The position numbers and the translations under genes were made by a program. Shown in pieces: positions 32,702 to 41,038 of a stretch of DNA of 64,000 nucleotides (position 1 is its first letter; each line of letters starts with the position of its first letter). The stretch covers positions 372,001 through 436,000 of the forward strand of contig CAWJNF010000008.1 in the NCBI GenBank assembly GCA_963844235.1, read 5' to 3'. The notes under the pieces are model-generated. The model did not search any database and was not told the origin of the DNA. It saw nothing but the letters and a program-made list of their open reading frames with translations. The stretch comes from CAWJNF01 sp963844235. GTDB taxonomy: Bacteria; Actinomycetota; Thermoleophilia; Gaiellales; Gaiellaceae.

Positions 32702-33682
32702 ATGCTGACATTGCGACGTGGGCGCGTGACGGCGGTGCGTGAGCGGCACACCGGCCTCGCGCGCCTCGACGTGGACGGGCGCCCCTGCGTCGCCTATCCG
32801 AGGCTCACGGGACCCGTCGCGCTGGGTGACGAGGTCGTCGTGAACACCCAGGCGCTCGACCTCGGCCTCGGCTCCGGCGGCTTCGACGTGTTGCACACGA
32901 ACCTCACCCGGGGGCTCGAGCTGCCGCCGGATGTCGGCGCCCACGTCGTGAAGCTGCCGTACACGCCGCTCCAGGCGGCCGTGCGCCACGCCGAGGAGGA
33001 CGCCGAGCTTCCGAGGACGCTCGCGGGACTGCCGGTCGTCGGCTGCACGTTGCACAGCCAGGTCGTCCCGGCCTGCGCCGGGCTCGGTCCGGGGAGGCGC
33101 ATCGCGTACGTCCAGGTCGAGGGCGGCGCGTTGCCGGTCACGCTGTCGGACGCCCTGCGCGCCTTGCGGCAGCGGGGGCTCATCGAGGCGACGGTCGCGG
33201 TCGGGGCCTGCCTCGACGGAGACGTCTCGTGCGTCACGCCGGCGTCCGCGCTCACCTGGGCGAAGCGGGAGGGCTTCGACGCGGCCGTATGCGCGCTTGG
33301 CCCGGGGATCGTCGGCACCGGCTCGTTCCTCGGGCACGGAGCCCTCGCCGTGGCCGCTGCGCTGTGGACGGCGGCCGCGCTCCAGGGCCGCCCGATTCTC
33401 GCGCCGCGAGTCTCTCTCGCCGACGAGCGCGAACGACACCGCGGGATCTCCCACCACGCACGGGCGGTCGTCGCCCTTTGCGGCGACCCGCTCGCCGTCG
33501 CGTGGCCCGCCGGCCTCGAGGCCCCGGCCGGCGTTGCCGTGGAGGTTGTCGACGTTGAGGAGTGGCGCACGGTCTGCGCCGACCTGCCGCTCGGGACGAT
33601 GGGACGCGGGGCCGAGGAGGATCCCTGGCTGTTCGCCGCCGCCTTCGCGGCCGGGCGCCTGGCTGAGAGGATGTTGCCGTGA
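32702..33682 (+). CDS. DUF3866 family protein
   Basis: A 326-residue protein of the actinobacterial DUF3866 family, of unknown function. Recognisable stretches: LTLRRGRVTAVRERHTGLARLDVDGRPCVAYPRLTGPVALGDEVVVNTQALDLGLGSGG, HVVKLPYTPLQ, GCTLHSQVVP, and PGIVGTGSFLGHGALA. The pattern of paired Gly-rich loops looks enzymatic but no catalytic set is known. The ATG 32702 matches the family start. Its stop overlaps the NUDIX start (GTGA), a conserved pairing. The 240 nt upstream, after the M20 gene, show no convincing gene or promoter. Confidence 0.82.
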   Translation: MLTLRRGRVTAVRERHTGLARLDVDGRPCVAYPRLTGPVALGDEVVVNTQALDLGLGSGGFDVLHTNLTRGLELPPDVGAHVVKLPYTPLQAAVRHAEEDAELPRTLAGLPVVGCTLHSQVVPACAGLGPGRRIAYVQVEGGALPVTLSDALRALRQRGLIEATVAVGACLDGDVSCVTPASALTWAKREGFDAAVCALGPGIVGTGSFLGHGALAVAAALWTAAALQGRPILAPRVSLADERERHRGISHHARAVVALCGDPLAVAWPAGLEAPAGVAVEVVDVEEWRTVCADLPLGTMGRGAEEDPWLFAAAFAAGRLAERMLP

Positions 33683-34245
33683 ACCCGGACGAAGCGACGA
33701 CCGTCTACGACGGCAAGTACATCTCGGTCACCCGCGAGCGGTGGGGCGTGCGCGAGCGCGAGGTCGTCCACCGGGCAGACGTGGCCGTGATCGTGGCCGT
33801 CGACGTAGAAGGGTTCGTGACGCTCGTCCGCCAGTTTCGCGAGGCAGCGCGGCGCCCGGTGCTCGAGATCCCCGCCGGGACGATCGAAGGGGGCGAGGAG
33901 CCACTCGAGACAGCCAGGCGCGAGCTCCTCGAGGAGACCGGTCTGCGCGGCGGCCGCTGGCGCGCGGGCCCCATCTGGTGGACGACGCCGGGCTTCTGCC
34001 GGGAGCAAGCCCACCTCTTCTTCGCGGAGGAGCTCGAGCGCGGGGAGGCCTCACCCGACGAGGGAGAGGTGCTCGAGATCGTCCGTTGGCCCCGGGCCGA
34101 GCTCTCCTCCCGGATCGGGGAGCTGGACGATGCGAAGACCATCCTCGGCCTCCTGCTCTACCTCGAAGAGCTCCGCCGGTCAGAGGAGCCTGCCGGCGCC
34201 GCACCTGCCGCGCGCGCGGCGGGCGAGGAGCCCGACCCGGCGTGA
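33679..34245 (+). CDS. NUDIX hydrolase, ADP-ribose pyrophosphatase-like
   Basis: A 188-residue NUDIX enzyme; the Nudix box is GTIEGGEEPLETARRELLEETGL, with the upstream VLEIPAG typical of ADP-ribose/ADP-sugar pyrophosphatases. It corresponds in position to Rv1700, an ADP-ribose pyrophosphatase after pyrG in Mycobacterium. The C-terminal 25 residues are Ala/Pro/Glu-rich and probably disordered. It is translationally coupled to DUF3866 (GTG inside its stop). Confidence 0.9.
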   Translation: MNPDEATTVYDGKYISVTRERWGVREREVVHRADVAVIVAVDVEGFVTLVRQFREAARRPVLEIPAGTIEGGEEPLETARRELLEETGLRGGRWRAGPIWWTTPGFCREQAHLFFAEELERGEASPDEGEVLEIVRWPRAELSSRIGELDDAKTILGLLLYLEELRRSEEPAGAAPAARAAGEEPDPA

Positions 34246-34248
34246 GCC

Positions 34249-34262
34249 GCCTCGGCCGAGGC
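34249..34262. terminator. 14-bp palindrome after the NUDIX gene
   Basis: GCCTCGGCCGAGGC is a perfect palindrome starting 4 nt after the NUDIX stop. It may form a short hairpin or a protein site; evidence for termination is weak. Confidence 0.25.
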
Positions 34263-34296
34263 TCGTCGCGGCTCAGCGAACGGTCGCGACCCGGCG

Positions 34297-34441
34297 CTAG
34301 ATGGTTGATTCCACGATCCACGTGCGCTTCGCGAGGTCGGGCTTGCCGAGGCGTCCAGCCTCGACTGCGCCCCGGCCTCGTGTCCCAGAGCGGCCAGCTG
34401 ACGCCCCGGCGGAGGCGGATCTCGTGGAATCAACCATCTAG
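34297..34441. mobile_element. MITE-like element, copy B (best preserved)
   Basis: A 145-bp non-coding element with perfect 20-bp inverted ends, CTAGATGGTTGATTCCACGA on the left and its reverse complement on the right. CTAG at both edges may be a duplicated target site flanking an ATGGTTGATTCC terminal repeat. The right CTAG provides the TAG of the -10 hexamer TAGGCT of the next gene. There is no reading frame or transposase inside. Confidence 0.88.
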
Positions 34442-34444
34442 GCT
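34439..34444 (+). promoter_or_regulatory. -10 hexamer TAGGCT, formed at the MITE copy B edge
   Basis: TAGGCT ends 6 nt before the GTG of the GrpB gene. Its first three bases belong to the terminal CTAG of MITE copy B, so everything upstream of the -10 is element sequence. Confidence 0.6.
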
Positions 34445-34450
34445 CGACGC

Positions 34451-34981
34451 GTGGCGGACGAGCTGATCGCCGTCGCTCCCTACGATCCCGGATGGCCGAG
34501 TCGTTTCGAGGTGGACCGGACACTGCTCGAGGCCGTGCTCGCCCCATGGCTGGAAAGCGGGATTCATCATGTCGGCGCGACATCCGTTCCCGGCCTCGCT
34601 GCCAAGCCGATCATCGACATGATGGCCGGCGTGCGCGACCTCGAGGAGGCTCGGGCGGCGTTCGTCCCGCTTCGCGAGCATTCGTACGTCGACACTCCGC
34701 ACCGGCCGCGTATCGCACACCATTTCTCCAAGCCATCGCCTCGCCTGTCCGAGATGACGCACAACCTCCATCTGACCCGGCCCGGCAGCGACCTGTGGCG
34801 CGAGCGGCTCGCCTTCCGCGACGCGCTTCGGGCCGACCCGGCGCTGGTCGCCGAGTACGAGGCGCTGAAGCGAGGCCTTGCCGAGGCACATCCCGAAGAC
34901 ATCGGCGCGTACACGACCGGCAAGCGCGCGTTCGTCGGCCGCGTTCTGGCCGCCGCGGGAGTGCCGCTGGCCGGCCGGTAA
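34451..34981 (+). CDS. GrpB/UPF0157 family protein
   Basis: A 176-residue GrpB-family (UPF0157) protein, a minimal nucleotidyltransferase-like fold. The hallmark IHHVGATSVPGLAAKPIIDMMAGV, with H-x-GSTSVxGLxxKPxxD equivalent, is near residue 37, and HNLHLTRPGSDLWRERLAFRDALRADP, YEALKRGLAEAHPEDIGAYTTGKRAFV in the C-terminal half. No activity is known for most members. The gene is a single cistron behind MITE copy B. Confidence 0.88.
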   Translation: MADELIAVAPYDPGWPSRFEVDRTLLEAVLAPWLESGIHHVGATSVPGLAAKPIIDMMAGVRDLEEARAAFVPLREHSYVDTPHRPRIAHHFSKPSPRLSEMTHNLHLTRPGSDLWRERLAFRDALRADPALVAEYEALKRGLAEAHPEDIGAYTTGKRAFVGRVLAAAGVPLAGR

Positions 34982-35070
34982 CCGCTCGCCGTCGATCGGT
35001 CTCTCCGGCAGCTGCGACGTCGTCGATTCGCCCACCAGTCTCGGTACCACATACCTCGACCGACCGTCTG

Positions 35071-35076
35071 TAGGCT
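35071..35076 (+). promoter_or_regulatory. -10 hexamer TAGGCT, leaderless-type, for ald
   Basis: TAGGCT ends 9 nt before the GTG of ald, at the end of the 104-nt gap after the GrpB gene. Confidence 0.5.
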
Positions 35077-35085
35077 TCGGCGGCT

Positions 35086-36210
35086 GTGAAGGTCGGTGTC
35101 GTCCAGGAGATCAAGGCCGACGAGCATCGCGTAGCGCTCACGCCGGCCGGCGCAGGGGAGCTCGTGGCGCACGGGCACGCTGTCGTCGTCGAGGCCGGCG
35201 CGGGCGTTGGCAGCGCATTTCCGGACTTGGCCTATGCGGCGGTCGGCGCCCGGATCGCGCCCGTCGAAGAGGTCTGGGAAACCGTCGACCTGCTGCTCAA
35301 GGTAAAGGAGCCGCTCCCGGAGGAGTACCCCCGGCTTCGCGAGGGGCTCGTGCTGTTCACGTACCTCCACCTCGCAGCCGACGAAGCGCTGACTCGCGCC
35401 CTGCTCGCCTCAGGCGCGACCTGTCTGGCGTACGAGACCGTTCAGAGCGACGACGGCCGTCTTCCGCTGCTCGCGCCGATGAGCGAAGTGGCGGGCCGCC
35501 TTGCTACGCAGATGGGCGCCTGGGCGCTCGAGAAGGCGCAGGGGGGACGGGGGATGCTCCTCGGCGGGGTGCCGGGCGTCCCGCCTGCCCGGGTGGTCGT
35601 GCTCGGCGGAGGGATCGTCGGCTACAACGCGGCGCTGATCGCGGTCGGCATGCAGGCGGACGTATGGGTCGTCGACCGGTCGGTCGAGCGCATGCGCGAC
35701 CTCGAGATGATGCTCGACGGGCGGATCACGCTGGCGATGTCGAGCCGCCTCCTGATCGAGGAGGCACTGCCGGACTGCGATCTGGTCATCGGCGCGGTAC
35801 TGATCCCCGGTGCCCGCGCCCCCAAGCTCGTGACGCGCGACATGCTCGCCCGCATGAAGCCGGGCTCCGTGCTCGTCGACGTGGCGATCGACCAGGGCGG
35901 CTGCTTCGAGACCTCACGGCCGACCACCCACTCGGATCCGATCTACGAGGTGGACGGCATCGTCCACTACTGCGTCGCGAACATGCCAGGGGCCGTTCCC
36001 ATCACGTCGACGAAATCGCTCACCAACGTCACGCTGCCCTACGTCGAGGAGATCGCGAGCCGCGGGGTTCGAGAGGCAGTCGCAGCAAGCCCGCCGCTAG
36101 GACGTGGAGTCAACGTCGTCGCCGGAAAGCTCACGTACCAGGCTGTGGCCGACGCGCACGGCCTTGCATACACGCCGCTCGAGCAGGCCCTGCCCCCCGC
36201 GCTTTCCTAG
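35086..36210 (+). CDS. ald: Alanine dehydrogenase
   Basis: A 374-residue NAD-dependent L-alanine dehydrogenase interconverting alanine and pyruvate. MKVGVVQEIKADEHRVALTPAGAGELVAHGHAVVVEAGAG is the family N-terminus; the catalytic Lys is in LLKVKEPLPEEY and the His in FTYLHLAADEAL. The NAD Rossmann loop is VVVLGGGIVGYNAALIAVGMQA. HYCVANMPGAVPITSTKSLTNVTLPY is the conserved C-terminal signature. Length is standard. Confidence 0.97.
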   Translation: MKVGVVQEIKADEHRVALTPAGAGELVAHGHAVVVEAGAGVGSAFPDLAYAAVGARIAPVEEVWETVDLLLKVKEPLPEEYPRLREGLVLFTYLHLAADEALTRALLASGATCLAYETVQSDDGRLPLLAPMSEVAGRLATQMGAWALEKAQGGRGMLLGGVPGVPPARVVVLGGGIVGYNAALIAVGMQADVWVVDRSVERMRDLEMMLDGRITLAMSSRLLIEEALPDCDLVIGAVLIPGARAPKLVTRDMLARMKPGSVLVDVAIDQGGCFETSRPTTHSDPIYEVDGIVHYCVANMPGAVPITSTKSLTNVTLPYVEEIASRGVREAVAASPPLGRGVNVVAGKLTYQAVADAHGLAYTPLEQALPPALS

Positions 36211-36279
36211 CTCCTCGGGCGAGTGGCCGTCGGCAAGAGCCCGGTAGGGCGCCCAGGCGGCTCGGTGCCCGGCACGGGA

Positions 36280-36375
36280 CGAGGCTTGCCGAGGCGTCCA
36301 GCCTCGCCTGCGCCCCGGCCTCCCGTCCAAGAGCGGCCAGCTGACGCCCCGGATCTCGTGGAATCAACCATCGAG
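36280..36375. mobile_element. MITE-like element, copy C (left end missing)
   Basis: About 96 bp match the right part of copies A and B (GGCTTGCCGAGGCGTCCAGCCTCG, as separate shared blocks, and GAGCGGCCAGCTGACGCCCC) and end with TCTCGTGGAATCAACCATC plus GAG instead of CTAG. A ~12-nt internal piece (CGGAGGCGGATC region) is shortened, and the left inverted end is absent. It lies between ald and a convergent small gene. Confidence 0.75.
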
Positions 36376-36378
36376 CCT

Positions 36379-36531
36379 CTACCGCGACTTGGTGGGCGCG
36401 GGCTCGCTGGGCGGCGCGGACTCGTCCTTGGCCGGGAAGAGCTTGATCACCGCGTAGGTGACGCCGGCCGCGAGACCGACGACGAGGATCACCCACAAGG
36501 CCAGCTCGAGAAAGCCGATGAACGTGTCCAC
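36379..36531 (-). CDS. Small single-pass membrane protein, 50 residues
   Basis: A 50-residue reading frame, VDTFIGFLELALWVILVVGL, then AAGVTYAVIKLFPAKDESAPP and a Ser/Pro/Lys tail. One membrane helix spans about residues 8-30 with a charged C-terminal tail. No family is recognised. The GTG start has TATTCT nine nt upstream on the minus strand, overlapping the -10 of the divergent deoB. Conserved codon bias and the promoter support it being real. Confidence 0.6.
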   Translation of the reverse strand: MDTFIGFLELALWVILVVGLAAGVTYAVIKLFPAKDESAPPSEPAPTKSR

Positions 36532-36539
36532 CTGCTCCG

Positions 36540-36546
36540 TAGAATA
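36540..36546. promoter_or_regulatory. Shared bidirectional -10 (TAGAATA) for deoB and the small membrane gene
   Basis: On the plus strand TAGAAT (36540-36545) ends 6 nt before the deoB ATG. On the minus strand TATTCT (36546-36541) ends 9 nt before the GTG at 36531. One 7-bp AT-rich block therefore serves as -10 in both directions. Confidence 0.6.
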
Positions 36547-36551
36547 GCCCG

Positions 36552-37718
36552 ATGCCTCGTGCCTGCGTCATCGTGCTCGACGCGGTCGGCGCCGGAGAGC
36601 TTCCGGATGCTGCCGACTACGGTGACGAGGGCTCGAACACGCTCGGCAATCTGGCGCGCGCGGTGGGCGGCCTCGACTTGCCGAGTCTCGAGGCCCTGGG
36701 TCTCGGCAACGTCACTCCGCTCGAGGGCTGCCCTCCCCAGCCGGGCGCGCCGGCGATCGCCGGCCGGCTGGTGGAGCGCTCGAAGGGCAAGGACTCGATC
36801 TCCGGTCACTGGGAGCTGATGGGCATCGTCTCCGCCCAGGCGATGCCGACTTACCCGCACGGCTTTCCCTTCTCGATCATCGAGGAGTTCGCGCACCGCA
36901 CCGGTCGCGGCGTGCTGGGGAATGTCCCGGCGTCAGGCACAGAGATCATCCAGGAGCTCGGCGAGGAGCACCAGGTCACGGGCAAGTGGATCGTCTACAC
37001 GTCCGCCGACTCGGTCTTCCAGGTCGCGGCGCACGTCGAGACGATTCCGCTCGAGGAGCTCCTCCACGCCTGCGAGATCGCGAGGGACGTCCTCAAAGGG
37101 CAGAACGCCGTCGGCCGGGTGATCGCACGGCCGTTCGAGGGCGAGGCCGGCAACTACACACGCACGGCGGACCGCCATGACTGGGCGCTGCCGCCGAGAC
37201 GCCCGAACTACCTCACGCTGCTCCGCGAGGCCGATGTCGAGATCCATGGAGTGGGCAAGATCTCCGACATTTTCGCCGGCCTCGACATCGACCACGCGTA
37301 TTCGACGCGGTCCAACGTCGACGGGATTGCGCAAACGGAGGAGCTCCTCCACGGGCTCGACGGCGGCTTCGTGTTCACGAATCTCGTCGAGACGGACATG
37401 CTCTGGGGCCATCGCAACGATCCCGAGAACTTCCACCGCTGCCTCCAGGACTTCGATCGCCGCCTTCCCGACTTGCTCGCAGCGTTGCGCCCCGGCGACC
37501 TCCTGATCCTCACGTCCGACCACGGTTGCGACCCGACCACCCCCTCGACCGACCATTCCCGGGAGCACGCCCTGCTCGTTGCCTACATTGCGGGCCGGAA
37601 CGCCGCGGGGCAAACCTACGAGGGGGAGCTCGGGGACGTCGGAGCGACCGTCAACCGCTGGCTGGGCGGCAAGGCCGCCTCCCGTCGCGTCTCCGGGCAG
37701 CCGTTCGTCGAGCCGTGA
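36552..37718 (+). CDS. deoB: Phosphopentomutase
   Basis: A 388-residue alkaline-phosphatase-superfamily mutase converting (deoxy)ribose-1-phosphate to the 5-phosphate. ACVIVLDAVGAGELPDAADYGDEGSNTLGNLA gives the first metal Asp and the phospho-acceptor Thr (SNTLGN). SKGKDSISGHWELMG is the DeoB cap signature, and LILTSDHGCDPTTPSTDHSREHALLVAY carries the C-terminal metal ligands. It precedes deoA; together they salvage nucleosides. The ATG start is supported by TAGAAT 6 nt upstream. Confidence 0.96.
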   Translation: MPRACVIVLDAVGAGELPDAADYGDEGSNTLGNLARAVGGLDLPSLEALGLGNVTPLEGCPPQPGAPAIAGRLVERSKGKDSISGHWELMGIVSAQAMPTYPHGFPFSIIEEFAHRTGRGVLGNVPASGTEIIQELGEEHQVTGKWIVYTSADSVFQVAAHVETIPLEELLHACEIARDVLKGQNAVGRVIARPFEGEAGNYTRTADRHDWALPPRRPNYLTLLREADVEIHGVGKISDIFAGLDIDHAYSTRSNVDGIAQTEELLHGLDGGFVFTNLVETDMLWGHRNDPENFHRCLQDFDRRLPDLLAALRPGDLLILTSDHGCDPTTPSTDHSREHALLVAYIAGRNAAGQTYEGELGDVGATVNRWLGGKAASRRVSGQPFVEP

Positions 37719-37749
37719 GCCCGGCCGATCCCGGGCCCCGAGCGCGGCT

Positions 37750-39045
37750 ATGACCCGCGCGGTCGAGCTGATCGAACGAAAGCGAGACGGTGCCGAGCTC
37801 GACGACGGCGAGCTCAGCGAGCTCGTCCTTGGCTACGCCCGCGGCGAGGTGCCCGACGAGCAGATGGCCGCCTTCACGATGGCCGTGTTCTTCCGGGGCC
37901 TCTCGTCGGCCGAGACCCACGCGCTCACGGACGCAATGGTGCAGAGCGGCGCGGTCGTCGACCTCTCCTCAATCGGCCGCATCTGCGTGGACAAGCACTC
38001 GACGGGCGGGGTCGGCGACAAGACGTCCATAGCCCTCGGCCCCGTGGTCGCCGCGTGCGGCGTCCCGTTCGCGAAGATGAGCGGCCGCGGGCTCGGGCAC
38101 ACGGGGGGGACGTTGGACAAGCTCGAGTCGATACCCGGCTTCACGGCAGAGCTGGAGGCCGAAGCGTTCGTCCGTCAGGTCGGAGAGGTCGGCCTGGCGA
38201 TCGTCGGTCAGACGCCCGACCTCGTACCCGCCGACCAGCGTCTCTACGCGCTGCGCGACGTGACCGCGACCGTCGAGGAGGTCTCGCTGATCGCGGCGAG
38301 CATCATGTCGAAGAAGATCGCGGCAGGAGCCGGTGCGATCCTCCTCGACGTGAAGGTCGGCGAGGGAGCGTTCATGAAAACCCACGAGCGGGCTCGAGTG
38401 CTTGCCGAGACCATGCTCGACCTCGGGCAACGCGCCGGCCGCCGCGTCGTCTGCGAGCTGACTGCGATGGACGAGCCCCTCGGTCGCGCGGTCGGGAATG
38501 CCCTCGAGGTCCGCGAGGCGCTCGCGGCGCTTCGCGGCGAGGGCCCGCCGGACTTCACCGAGCTCGTGCTGGGCTCGGCCGGGCGCCTGCTGGCCATGTC
38601 GGACCTCGACGTCGACGAGGCGGAGGGAAGACGCCGAGCCGAGGCCGCCGTCGCGACCGGTGAGGCACTCGCCATGTACCACCGCTGGATCTCCGCGCAG
38701 GGAGGGGATCCCGACGAGGCCCGCCTGCCGTGGGCGCCCGTCGTGGCTCCTGTCGAAGCGCCCTCGTCGGGCTACGTCGTCGCGTTGCACGGGCTCGGCG
38801 TCGGCCGCGCCGCCGTCCGCCTCGGGGCCGGTCGCTCACGGAAGGAGGATCCCGTGGACCACGCCACGGGCGTCGTCTGCCGGGCCAAGCGCGGCGATCG
38901 GGTGCGGGCGGGCGAGCCGCTCGCCGAGGTGCATGCTCGGAACCAGGGCGACGCCGAGCGTGCCGCGGTCGAGGTCGCAGCCTGCTACGAGGTCGGGCCC
39001 GAGCCGCCGTTCCCCGCTCCGCTCGTGCTCGAGGTCATCGAGTAG
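37750..39045 (+). CDS. deoA: Thymidine / pyrimidine-nucleoside phosphorylase
   Basis: A 431-residue class II nucleoside phosphorylase that splits thymidine (or uridine) with phosphate. VDKHSTGGVGDKTSIALGPVVAACG is the phosphate-binding signature; KMSGRGLGHTGGTLDKLESIPGF is the family hallmark. The mobile alpha/beta domain is at the C-terminus (ending PAPLVLEVIE). Length and the KDPVD-like KEDPVDHATG segment are typical. Thymidine versus broader pyrimidine specificity cannot be decided from what I can see. The ATG start lies 31 nt after deoB. Confidence 0.94.
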   Translation: MTRAVELIERKRDGAELDDGELSELVLGYARGEVPDEQMAAFTMAVFFRGLSSAETHALTDAMVQSGAVVDLSSIGRICVDKHSTGGVGDKTSIALGPVVAACGVPFAKMSGRGLGHTGGTLDKLESIPGFTAELEAEAFVRQVGEVGLAIVGQTPDLVPADQRLYALRDVTATVEEVSLIAASIMSKKIAAGAGAILLDVKVGEGAFMKTHERARVLAETMLDLGQRAGRRVVCELTAMDEPLGRAVGNALEVREALAALRGEGPPDFTELVLGSAGRLLAMSDLDVDEAEGRRRAEAAVATGEALAMYHRWISAQGGDPDEARLPWAPVVAPVEAPSSGYVVALHGLGVGRAAVRLGAGRSRKEDPVDHATGVVCRAKRGDRVRAGEPLAEVHARNQGDAERAAVEVAACYEVGPEPPFPAPLVLEVIE

Positions 39046-39225
39046 CCGAAGCGTCGGTCGGGGCTCGCGAGAGCGATCGTCGTGGGGGCCGGCTGCGCAG
39101 CCGGAGCGCCCTGCGCAGGCCAAGCGCGCCCGGTTCGCCCCGTTCGTTTCGAGGGCCCTGGGCCGCCGCGCGTCGGTCCATCCGTTCGCACGTGGTCGCC
39201 GCCCGGGCGAGGGGGAACGCGGCGC

Positions 39226-39231
39226 TAGGCT
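39226..39231 (+). promoter_or_regulatory. -10 hexamer TAGGCT, leaderless-type, for mutM
   Basis: TAGGCT ends 7 nt before the GTG of mutM, at the end of the 193-nt gap after deoA. The rest of the gap has nothing I can support. Confidence 0.55.
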
Positions 39232-39238
39232 CTCGTTG

Positions 39239-40081
39239 GTGCCGGAGCTTCCCGAAGTCGAGACGATTCGCAGCGCGCTCGTCCCCGCCCTCGAGGGCCG
39301 GCAGCTCGAGCGCGTCAGCATCCTCGATCCACGCTTGACGGCGCCGTACCCCCCGGATGCCGTCGCCGCCGCTCTGACAGGTGACCGCGTGGTCCGCGTC
39401 GGTCGTCGAGGCAAGTATGTCGTCGTCGAGCTCTCGAGCGGCCGTCACCTCCTCGTTCACCTGCGCATGACAGGGAGCTTCCGGCTCCACCGGAACGGAT
39501 CCCTCGAGGAAGACCCCTACCGGCGAGCAGTTGTCAGATTAGACGACGGCTCGGACGTCACGTATCGGGACGTGCGCCGCTTCGGCACGTGGACGCTGCT
39601 CGAGGAGGGGGAGCTCGAGCTCTACCTCGGAAAGCGTCTGGGCCCGGAGCCGCTCGAGCGCGGCTATACGTCGCGCCGGCTAGGGGATGCCCTGCGAGGG
39701 CGGAGAGCGCCGATCAAGTCAGCCCTGCTCGACCAGCGCACGGCCGCCGGTGTCGGAAACATCTACGCGGACGAAGCGCTCTGGTGCGCACGGATCCACC
39801 CCCTGAGGCCGGCCGGCAGCCTGGACGCGGTCACGGTCGGGCGGCTGCACCGATGCCTGCGCGCCGCGCTCCGCAGAGGGATCGACCGGCAGGGAGCCAC
39901 GTTGCGCGACTACCGCGACCCGACCGGCGCAGCAGGCTCCATGCAGGACGAGTTCAAGGTCTACGGCCGACGCGGTGAGCCGTGCCGGCGCTGTCGAGGG
40001 ACGATCGAGCGTCTCGTCGTCGGTGGTCGCAGCTCGTTCTACTGCCCGCGGTGCCAGCGAGGGCCTGTTCCGAAGACGTGA
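39239..40081 (+). CDS. mutM: Formamidopyrimidine-DNA glycosylase
   Basis: A 280-residue Fpg/MutM that removes 8-oxoguanine. The nucleophilic Pro2 and Glu3 are intact in PELPEVETIRSAL, which fixes GTG 39239 as the start. The beta-hairpin Lys is in RRGKYVVVEL, with LRMTGSF after it. The H2TH region is TAAGVGNIYADEALW and the C4 zinc finger is CRRCRGTIERLVVGGRSSFYC followed by PRC. The stop overlaps the next gene's GTG. Confidence 0.96.
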   Translation: MPELPEVETIRSALVPALEGRQLERVSILDPRLTAPYPPDAVAAALTGDRVVRVGRRGKYVVVELSSGRHLLVHLRMTGSFRLHRNGSLEEDPYRRAVVRLDDGSDVTYRDVRRFGTWTLLEEGELELYLGKRLGPEPLERGYTSRRLGDALRGRRAPIKSALLDQRTAAGVGNIYADEALWCARIHPLRPAGSLDAVTVGRLHRCLRAALRRGIDRQGATLRDYRDPTGAAGSMQDEFKVYGRRGEPCRRCRGTIERLVVGGRSSFYCPRCQRGPVPKT

Positions 40082-41028
40082 GCCTCTTTCTCCCCAGGGG
40101 CGTGCTCGTGGGCCACGTGACCGACCTCGACGGCTGGACCGGCTGCACGGCGATCCTCTGCCCCGAGGGGAGCACTGCCGCGTGCGAGGTCCGGGGCGGC
40201 GGTCCCGGGACGAGGGAGAGCGACCTGCTCTCGCCCGCGGCGAGCGCGCCGGGGGCGAACGCAATCCTGCTCACGGGCGGAAGCGCCTATGGGCTCGCCG
40301 CCGCCGACGGGGTCGTCTCATGGCTCGCAGAGCAGGGTGTCGGCTTTCGGACACGCGCCGGGATCGTGCCGCTCGTCGCGTCGGCCGTGGTCTTCGACCT
40401 CGCGCTCGGGGACCCGTCCGCCCGCCCGGGCCCCGAGCAGGGCTACGCCGCCTGCGTCGCCGCCGGCCAGGACGTCGAGCGAGGAAGCGTCGGTGCCGGA
40501 AGCGGCTGCACGGTGGGCAAGCTGCTCGGTCCAGAGTGCTGGACGAAGGGCGGCCTCGGCTTCGCCGGCCGCACGCTGGCAGGGGGCGGCAAGGTCGCCG
40601 CGATCGCCGCCGTGAACGCGTTCGGTGAGGTGCTCGCCGAGGACGGCTCGATCCTCGCAGGAATATGGCGCGATGGAGCCTATCGCCGAACGGTCGACCT
40701 CCTCGCCGCCGGCGAGTCGCCGCTGCGGCCCTGGCGGGAGTCGACGACCCTCGCCTGCGTGCTCACGGACGCGCGGCTGACGAAGACCCAGGCCTGGCTC
40801 GTCGCACGCGCGGCCAGCGCGGGCGTCGCCCGCGCCGTCGATCCGGCCGCGACTGCCGTCGACGGCGACGTCGTGTACTGCGTCGCAACCGGGGGGAACG
40901 ACCTCGATCCGCTAACCGTCGCCGCAGTCGGGGCGGAAATCGCCGCGGCGGCGATCCGGGACGCGGTGCGTCAGGCGGGCGGTGCGCCCGGCTGCCCGGC
41001 GGCCGCGGAGCGGAAGGCGTACGGATGA
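40078..41028 (+). CDS. P1 family (DmpA/NylC-like) peptidase
   Basis: A 316-residue member of the self-processing P1/S58 N-terminal-nucleophile hydrolases. GHVTDLDGWTGCTAILCPEGSTAACEVRGGGPGTRESDLLSP is the family N-terminus, with LTGGSAYGLAAADGV and GSVGAGSGCTVGKLLG. The autocleavage region is ESTTLACVLTDARLTK, where many relatives have NTTIGVVATNA; the Asn before the nucleophilic Thr is Ser here, so processing efficiency is uncertain. Substrate is unknown. It is coupled to mutM by a 4-nt overlap. Confidence 0.87.
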   Translation: MSLFLPRGVLVGHVTDLDGWTGCTAILCPEGSTAACEVRGGGPGTRESDLLSPAASAPGANAILLTGGSAYGLAAADGVVSWLAEQGVGFRTRAGIVPLVASAVVFDLALGDPSARPGPEQGYAACVAAGQDVERGSVGAGSGCTVGKLLGPECWTKGGLGFAGRTLAGGGKVAAIAAVNAFGEVLAEDGSILAGIWRDGAYRRTVDLLAAGESPLRPWRESTTLACVLTDARLTKTQAWLVARAASAGVARAVDPAATAVDGDVVYCVATGGNDLDPLTVAAVGAEIAAAAIRDAVRQAGGAPGCPAAAERKAYG

Positions 41029-41038
41029 CGGTGGCGCG

